Below are positions 60,112-64,000 of a DNA stretch of 64,000 nt, piece after piece. Source of the DNA: Acetatifactor aquisgranensis (GTDB taxonomy: Bacteria > Bacillota > Clostridia > Lachnospirales > Lachnospiraceae); contig NZ_CALPDH010000010.1 of NCBI RefSeq assembly GCF_943193215.1, positions 62,001-126,000 on the forward strand. The letters run 5' to 3'. The notes beneath the pieces were generated by a model. The model did no database searches, was not told the DNA's origin, and saw only the letters and a list, made by a program, of their open reading frames with translations. Each line of letters begins with the position of its first letter. Within the stretch, counting starts at the first letter, position 1. The position numbers and the translations under genes were made by a program.

Positions 60112-60903
60112 ATGAGATTTGATATGCACTGTCACACGAAAGAGGGGTCGCTGGACGGCAAGGTGCCCATAGAGGAATTCGCCGCTTCTTTACGGGAAAG
60201 GGGATTTGACGGGATGCTGGTCACGGACCACGATTCCTACAAAGGGTACCGCAGCTGGAAAGAGAGGCATGCAGGTGCCCCCGATGGAGAGTTCCTGGTG
60301 CTGAAAGGCGTGGAGTATGACACCATAGACGCGGGACATATCCTGGTGATCATGCCGGAAGGGGTGCGGCTGAAGATTCTGGAGCTGCGGGGCCTGCCGG
60401 TACAGTTTTTGATAGATATCGTCCATAAGAACGGCGGGATTCTGGGGCCTGCGCACCCCTGCGGGGAGCGATACTTAAGCATCACCAATACCAGAAAGCA
60501 CAGAAACCGCCTGGCCGTGATGGACAAATTTGATTTCCTGGAGGGCTTCAATGCCTGCGAGAGCCCCCAGAGCAATGCCACCGCCATGGAAATCGCCGCC
60601 AGATATGAAAAGCCTGTCTTCGGCGGCAGCGATGCCCACAAGGAGGACTGTGTGGGCTTCGCCTATACGGAGTTTGAGGGGCGGATCGGCTGTGAGTCGG
60701 ATCTGATCAGGCTGGTGAAGGAAAAAGGGCGGGAGGCCTGTACCTGCGGAGGGCAGTACTACATGGGCACCACAAAGGAGAAGATAGGCAGGATGAACAG
60801 CCTGCTGGTGCAGTCTTTCTGGTTCTACAATCATCTGGCCAGCCTCCTGAGGGCCAGAAAGCGCAGACGGGAGCTGGGCAAGCTCTATATCCGCATAAAG
60901 TGA
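60112..60903 (+). CDS. PHP-domain phosphoesterase
   Basis: The 263-residue PHP protein has metal motifs MHCHTKEGSLDG at the start, MLVTDHDSYKGY, GPAHPCGERYL and GGSDAHKEDCVG. It belongs to the broad RNase AM/TrpH-like PHP class that cleaves small phosphate-containing molecules; the substrate is unknown. The start at ATG 60112 follows GGAAAGGAACAG. It lies 39 bases after the permease gene and may be in that operon. Confidence 0.78.
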   Translation: MRFDMHCHTKEGSLDGKVPIEEFAASLRERGFDGMLVTDHDSYKGYRSWKERHAGAPDGEFLVLKGVEYDTIDAGHILVIMPEGVRLKILELRGLPVQFLIDIVHKNGGILGPAHPCGERYLSITNTRKHRNRLAVMDKFDFLEGFNACESPQSNATAMEIAARYEKPVFGGSDAHKEDCVGFAYTEFEGRIGCESDLIRLVKEKGREACTCGGQYYMGTTKEKIGRMNSLLVQSFWFYNHLASLLRARKRRRELGKLYIRIK

Positions 60904-61013
60904 CAAAAGCTACATGTTTGTTACAGAATTATTGCAAAAGAATGTTTTTCATTAAGCTTTCTTTTTCTGTAATTCATAAAATCTTAAGGTACATTTTAGC
61001 GATAGTGTGATAT

Positions 61014-61055
61014 ACTCAATATGTAAAACGGCATCGTTTACATATTGAGTTTTTT
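61014..61055 (+). terminator. Hairpin with T-run upstream of the solute-binding protein gene
   Basis: ACTCAATATGTAAA-ACG (61014-61030) pairs with CGTTTACATATTGAGT (61035-61050) with one bulged base, followed by TTTTT. The left arm overlaps a TATACT -10 box (61011-61016). It is either the terminator of the upstream operon or an operator/attenuator of the sugar-importer operon. Confidence 0.6.
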
Positions 61056-61074
61056 ATAAAAGGAGTATAAGAAA

Positions 61075-63360
61075 ATGAAGCTTATGAAAAAGAGTACGAT
61101 TTGCCGGCGTTTTCTGGCGCTGGCCCTGGCGGCGGCCATGACATTTTCTCTGGCGGCCTGCGGCAATTCCTCAGGCGGCGGGACAGAGAAGAAAGAATGG
61201 GTCTGGGTACCGGAATTCATCACGATTGACGATGAGAGCGTTTCTTACTACGACATGCAGCTGGTAGGGGACGGGCTTTACTATCTCTCTTATAAGTGGG
61301 ACGAGGCTACCGGGAAATCCTCCGAGAGCATCTGTAAATATTCCCTGACCGATGGGAATATCACGAAGACTCCGCTGTCTTACGCGGAGGAGAAGATTTG
61401 GAATCTGAACGGGGGCGTTTTCGCCAAAGACGGCAGTCTGTACTCTGTGGCGCATGTCTATAGTGAGGATTACAGCGTATCGGAAGTCTATCTGTGCAAG
61501 TTCGACGCCCAGGGCAATCAGCTATACGCGGAGGACATGACGGATTTGGTAGGTGATAGCTATGTGGATTCCGTGGCGGTAGACGGAGAGGGGCGCATCT
61601 ATGTGTCGGGGGACACCAATGTCTGGCTGTTCGATGCGGAGGGCAGAAATCAGGGCACTATATCGCTGGATTCCGGCGGGATTCGGGCCATGGGCTGCAG
61701 CAAGGACGGCAAGATGTATGTCTGCTATTACGGCAATGACGGATATGAGCTGGCGGACATCGATTTTGAGGGAAAGAAAGTGGGCAGCACTTACGATAAT
61801 TTCCCCAGCGGCAATAGTAACAGGCTGGTGCCCGGCATCGATAAGGATTTTCTTGTGCACGATGGCAGGACAGTGTATGAATATGACACCAAGAAGCAGG
61901 CGGCGGAAGAATTGTTCACATGGCTGGACAGCGATATCAACGGCAACTATGTGCAGAACTTCGGCGTGCTGGAGGATGGGCGCATCCTTGCCGTCACCAT
62001 GGACTGGGAGACCAACGACAGCGGGATTTCGCTGCTGACGAAGAAGAAAGCCAGCGAGGTGCCCCAGAAAGAGACCATCGTCATCGGCAGCCTTAACGGC
62101 GGTTCCGATATCCAGTCCGCGGCGGTGAAGTTCAACAAATCCAGCGACAAGTACCATATCAGCATCCGGGGCTATCTGGATTACAACAGCTGGGACGGGA
62201 ATGACTACGAGGCCTACGTGGCGGACGGCCTCAGCCGGATGAACAATGACATCACTTCCAATAACTGTCCCGACATTCTCGACTTAAGCGGCTTGAACAT
62301 CAAACAGCTGGCTGCCAAGGGTGTCTTTGAGGATCTTGGAGGTTATCTGGACAAGAGCGACAAGCTGAGCCGTGAGGATTTCCTGGAAAATGTGCTGGAA
62401 GCCTATACCATAAACGGAAAGCTGATCAGCATTCCGTACAGCTTCCAGATACAGACCGTAGTAGGCAAGGGTTCGGATGTGGGAACGGATATGGGGTGGA
62501 GCATAGATGAATTGATTGCCTATGCGGATGCCCATCCGGATGCGCAGCTTTTCGATTATGTAAACAAGAACCAGATTATGATGTATCTGATGGTGTACAA
62601 TGCGGATTCCTTTATCGACTGGAGCACCGGGGAATGCAGTTTCGATACGGACGAGTTCAAGAGCATCCTGAATTTCGTGAACCGGTTCCCGGACGAGGTG
62701 CAGTGGGATGAAGAGGATATGTCCACGCCCAACAAGATTCAGAAGGGAAATGTGCTCCTCTATGAGGCAAATATATATGACTTCCAGCAGATTCAGCTCT
62801 GCAATGAGATTTTCCAGGGCGACGCCTCCTATATCGGATACCCTACCATGGACGGCAGCGTGGGATGCATGCTCTCTGCATCACAGGCCTACGCCATCAC
62901 CTCCAAGGGCGGGAATAAGGACGGCGCGTGGGAGTTCATCGAAGGGTTTCTGGCAAAGGAAGAGAATCCTGACAGAGGTGTCAGTTATTTCGGCTTCCCC
63001 ACGATGAAATCGAAACTGGATACCTTGGCGGAAGATGCCGTGAAAGTGGAATATCATACGGATGAGAATGGGGAACTTATTCTGGACGAGAATGGCGAGG
63101 CTATCGTGATGGGCACAGGCGGCGGATTCTCCTACAGTGACGGCTGGAGCTATGATTACCGCATTCCTACTCAGGAAGAGGTAGACCTTACCAGAACCTT
63201 GATGGAGCTGGCGAAGCCGGTGACTTATTCCCAGGGGGATGAAGTCCTGAATATCATCAATGAAGAAGCGGCTGCTTTCTACAAAGGGCAGAAGGGCGTG
63301 GACGAGGTGGCATCGGTCATCCAGAGCCGCATCAAGATTTACGTAGGCGAGAATAAATAA
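61075..63360 (+). CDS. ABC transporter solute-binding lipoprotein (sugar type)
   Basis: The 761-residue product has a lipoprotein signal with the lipobox LAAC (Cys near residue 26). A beta-propeller-like domain follows (about 45-330, WD-type repeats such as VDGEGRIYVSGDTNVWLFDAEG). The extracellular solute-binding domain covers about 345-730 (KYHISIRGYLDYNSWDGNDY, LLYEANIYDFQQIQL, GNKDGAWEFIEGFL). Such a long N-terminal addition is common in clostridial family-1 binding proteins. ATG 61075 follows AAAGGAG. A permease follows. Confidence 0.88.
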   Translation: MKLMKKSTICRRFLALALAAAMTFSLAACGNSSGGGTEKKEWVWVPEFITIDDESVSYYDMQLVGDGLYYLSYKWDEATGKSSESICKYSLTDGNITKTPLSYAEEKIWNLNGGVFAKDGSLYSVAHVYSEDYSVSEVYLCKFDAQGNQLYAEDMTDLVGDSYVDSVAVDGEGRIYVSGDTNVWLFDAEGRNQGTISLDSGGIRAMGCSKDGKMYVCYYGNDGYELADIDFEGKKVGSTYDNFPSGNSNRLVPGIDKDFLVHDGRTVYEYDTKKQAAEELFTWLDSDINGNYVQNFGVLEDGRILAVTMDWETNDSGISLLTKKKASEVPQKETIVIGSLNGGSDIQSAAVKFNKSSDKYHISIRGYLDYNSWDGNDYEAYVADGLSRMNNDITSNNCPDILDLSGLNIKQLAAKGVFEDLGGYLDKSDKLSREDFLENVLEAYTINGKLISIPYSFQIQTVVGKGSDVGTDMGWSIDELIAYADAHPDAQLFDYVNKNQIMMYLMVYNADSFIDWSTGECSFDTDEFKSILNFVNRFPDEVQWDEEDMSTPNKIQKGNVLLYEANIYDFQQIQLCNEIFQGDASYIGYPTMDGSVGCMLSASQAYAITSKGGNKDGAWEFIEGFLAKEENPDRGVSYFGFPTMKSKLDTLAEDAVKVEYHTDENGELILDENGEAIVMGTGGGFSYSDGWSYDYRIPTQEEVDLTRTLMELAKPVTYSQGDEVLNIINEEAAAFYKGQKGVDEVASVIQSRIKIYVGENK

Positions 63361-63400
63361 TGCCTGCGGCCTGTGGAAACAGGCGGATGGGAGTTTAAGA

Positions 63401-64000
63401 GTGGCTAGATTCAAAAAAGGCGGGAAAGCGCCGAAAGTTTCCGCCGAAAAACATCATAGTAAGACGACCAAAAGGATGCGCAAGATCAAGATTAGCTCGG
63501 GGGCGTATATTGCCCCCAGCTTTCTTGGGGTATTGGCTTTTTTCATCCTCCCTTTTCTGGTGGTCATTTACTATTCGCTGGTAGACAATCCGATTAGCGG
63601 AAATTTTGTGTTTCTGGATAATTTTTTCAGCATTGCAGGCAATACCGCGTTCCGGCGGGCCGTGAACAACACGCTTACCTTTTCGGCAGTGGCAGTGCCT
63701 CTGGCAGTGGTGCTGTCTTTGCTGCTGGCAATTGTGCTGGAGGCGAAGCTCCCTTTCAGGAGCCAGTTTCGGACCTTTTTCTTAAGTCCCATGATGGTGC
63801 CGGTAGCTTCCATCGTGCTGATCTGGCAGGTGCTGTTCCATTACAACGGCGCTATCAACGAAGTGCTGGTGGCGCTGGGGGGCGGAAAAATCGACTGGCT
63901 GAAGTCGGATTACGCGCTGATTGTGGTGGTCATCCTGTTCTTGTGGAAGAATCTGGGATACAATATGATTCTGTTCATGGCGGCCCTGGCCAGCATACCA
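63401..64000 (+). CDS. Sugar ABC transporter permease, N-terminal part (MalF/UgpA type)
   Basis: GTG 63401, with GGGAG eight bases upstream, opens a frame that runs past the window end. The visible 200 residues show a basic start (RFKKGGKAPK), a membrane helix with GAYIAPSFLGVLAFFILPFL, the segment AVNNTLTFSAVAVPLAVVLSLLL and FFLSPMMVPVASIVLIWQ. These are typical of binding-protein-dependent sugar permeases. It pairs with the lipoprotein upstream. Confidence 0.88.
   Translation, partial: MARFKKGGKAPKVSAEKHHSKTTKRMRKIKISSGAYIAPSFLGVLAFFILPFLVVIYYSLVDNPISGNFVFLDNFFSIAGNTAFRRAVNNTLTFSAVAVPLAVVLSLLLAIVLEAKLPFRSQFRTFFLSPMMVPVASIVLIWQVLFHYNGAINEVLVALGGGKIDWLKSDYALIVVVILFLWKNLGYNMILFMAALASIP

Noticed and set aside
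1..64000. CRISPR arrays, tRNA and rRNA genes
   Set aside because: No regularly spaced direct repeats with spacers, cloverleaf sequences or rRNA motifs were noticed. A dedicated scan was not possible.

Overview
The window looks like the chromosome of a motile, spore-forming member of the Clostridia, most probably a Lachnospiraceae gut bacterium. The reasons are a flagellar/chemotaxis operon in the Bacillus/Clostridium order, including FliY, FlhF, FlhG, CheC, CheD and SigD. Also present are the sporulation genes gpr and spoIIP, GGAGG ribosome-binding sites, GTG/TTG starts, and a mostly GC-rich third codon position. No rRNA, tRNA or CRISPR array was seen.

Region 1 (1-27.4 kb) is one long plus-strand flagellar cluster: fliH (partial), fliI, fliJ, ylxF, fliK, flgD, a TIGR02530-type gene, flgE, flbD, motA, motB, fliL, fliM, fliY, cheY, fliO, fliP, fliQ, fliR, flhB, flhA, flhF, flhG, a PilZ gene, cheC, cheD, a small membrane gene, sigD, a FapA/DUF342 gene, a small hypothetical, a SwrB-like gene and a short MltG-like gene. 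Together they encode the export ATPase and gate, hook and hook-length control, the C-ring switch, stator, CheY-P dephosphorylation and the late-gene sigma factor. The order follows the B. subtilis fla/che operon closely, but cheB, cheA and cheW are missing from their usual place before cheC. Several intergenic gaps inside the cluster carry hairpins or promoters. Examples are a SigD-type promoter with a folded leader before fliK, two hairpins between flhB and flhA, an inverted-repeat-rich gap before cheC, and a consensus promoter before sigD. The cluster ends at rpsB-tsf, as in B. subtilis.

Region 2 (about 29.4-36.4 kb) is AT-rich and looks acquired and decaying. It holds a possible antitoxin with a broken acetyltransferase-type toxin, a MecA-like penicillin-binding protein that has lost its N-terminus, a remnant of a class D beta-lactamase-like lipoprotein, an apparently intact blaR1-blaI pair on the minus strand with a strong promoter and operator, and an IS3-family transposase remnant. 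It reads as a beta-lactam-response cassette whose effector genes are damaged while its regulators remain.

Region 3 (36.4-49.9 kb) holds a UroD-family protein, a membrane protein with two YcxB-like modules, and a complete Bce-type antimicrobial-peptide module (bceR, bceS, bceA, bceB on the minus strand). Two near-identical hairpins lie in the bceR 5' UTR. These are followed by mnmA, a three-gene group with a zinc-ribbon protein and a TPM-domain protein, a histidinol-phosphatase-like PHP protein and a TIM-barrel isomerase.

Region 4 (49.9-64 kb) holds rpsT (minus, TTG start), gpr, spoIIP, a large two-module membrane glycosyltransferase (minus), an ABC exporter with a very long coiled-coil FtsX permease, a PHP phosphoesterase, and the start of a sugar ABC importer (solute-binding lipoprotein and a permease cut by the window end).

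All calls come from reading the sequence by eye and from knowledge of protein families. No database search or folding program was run.
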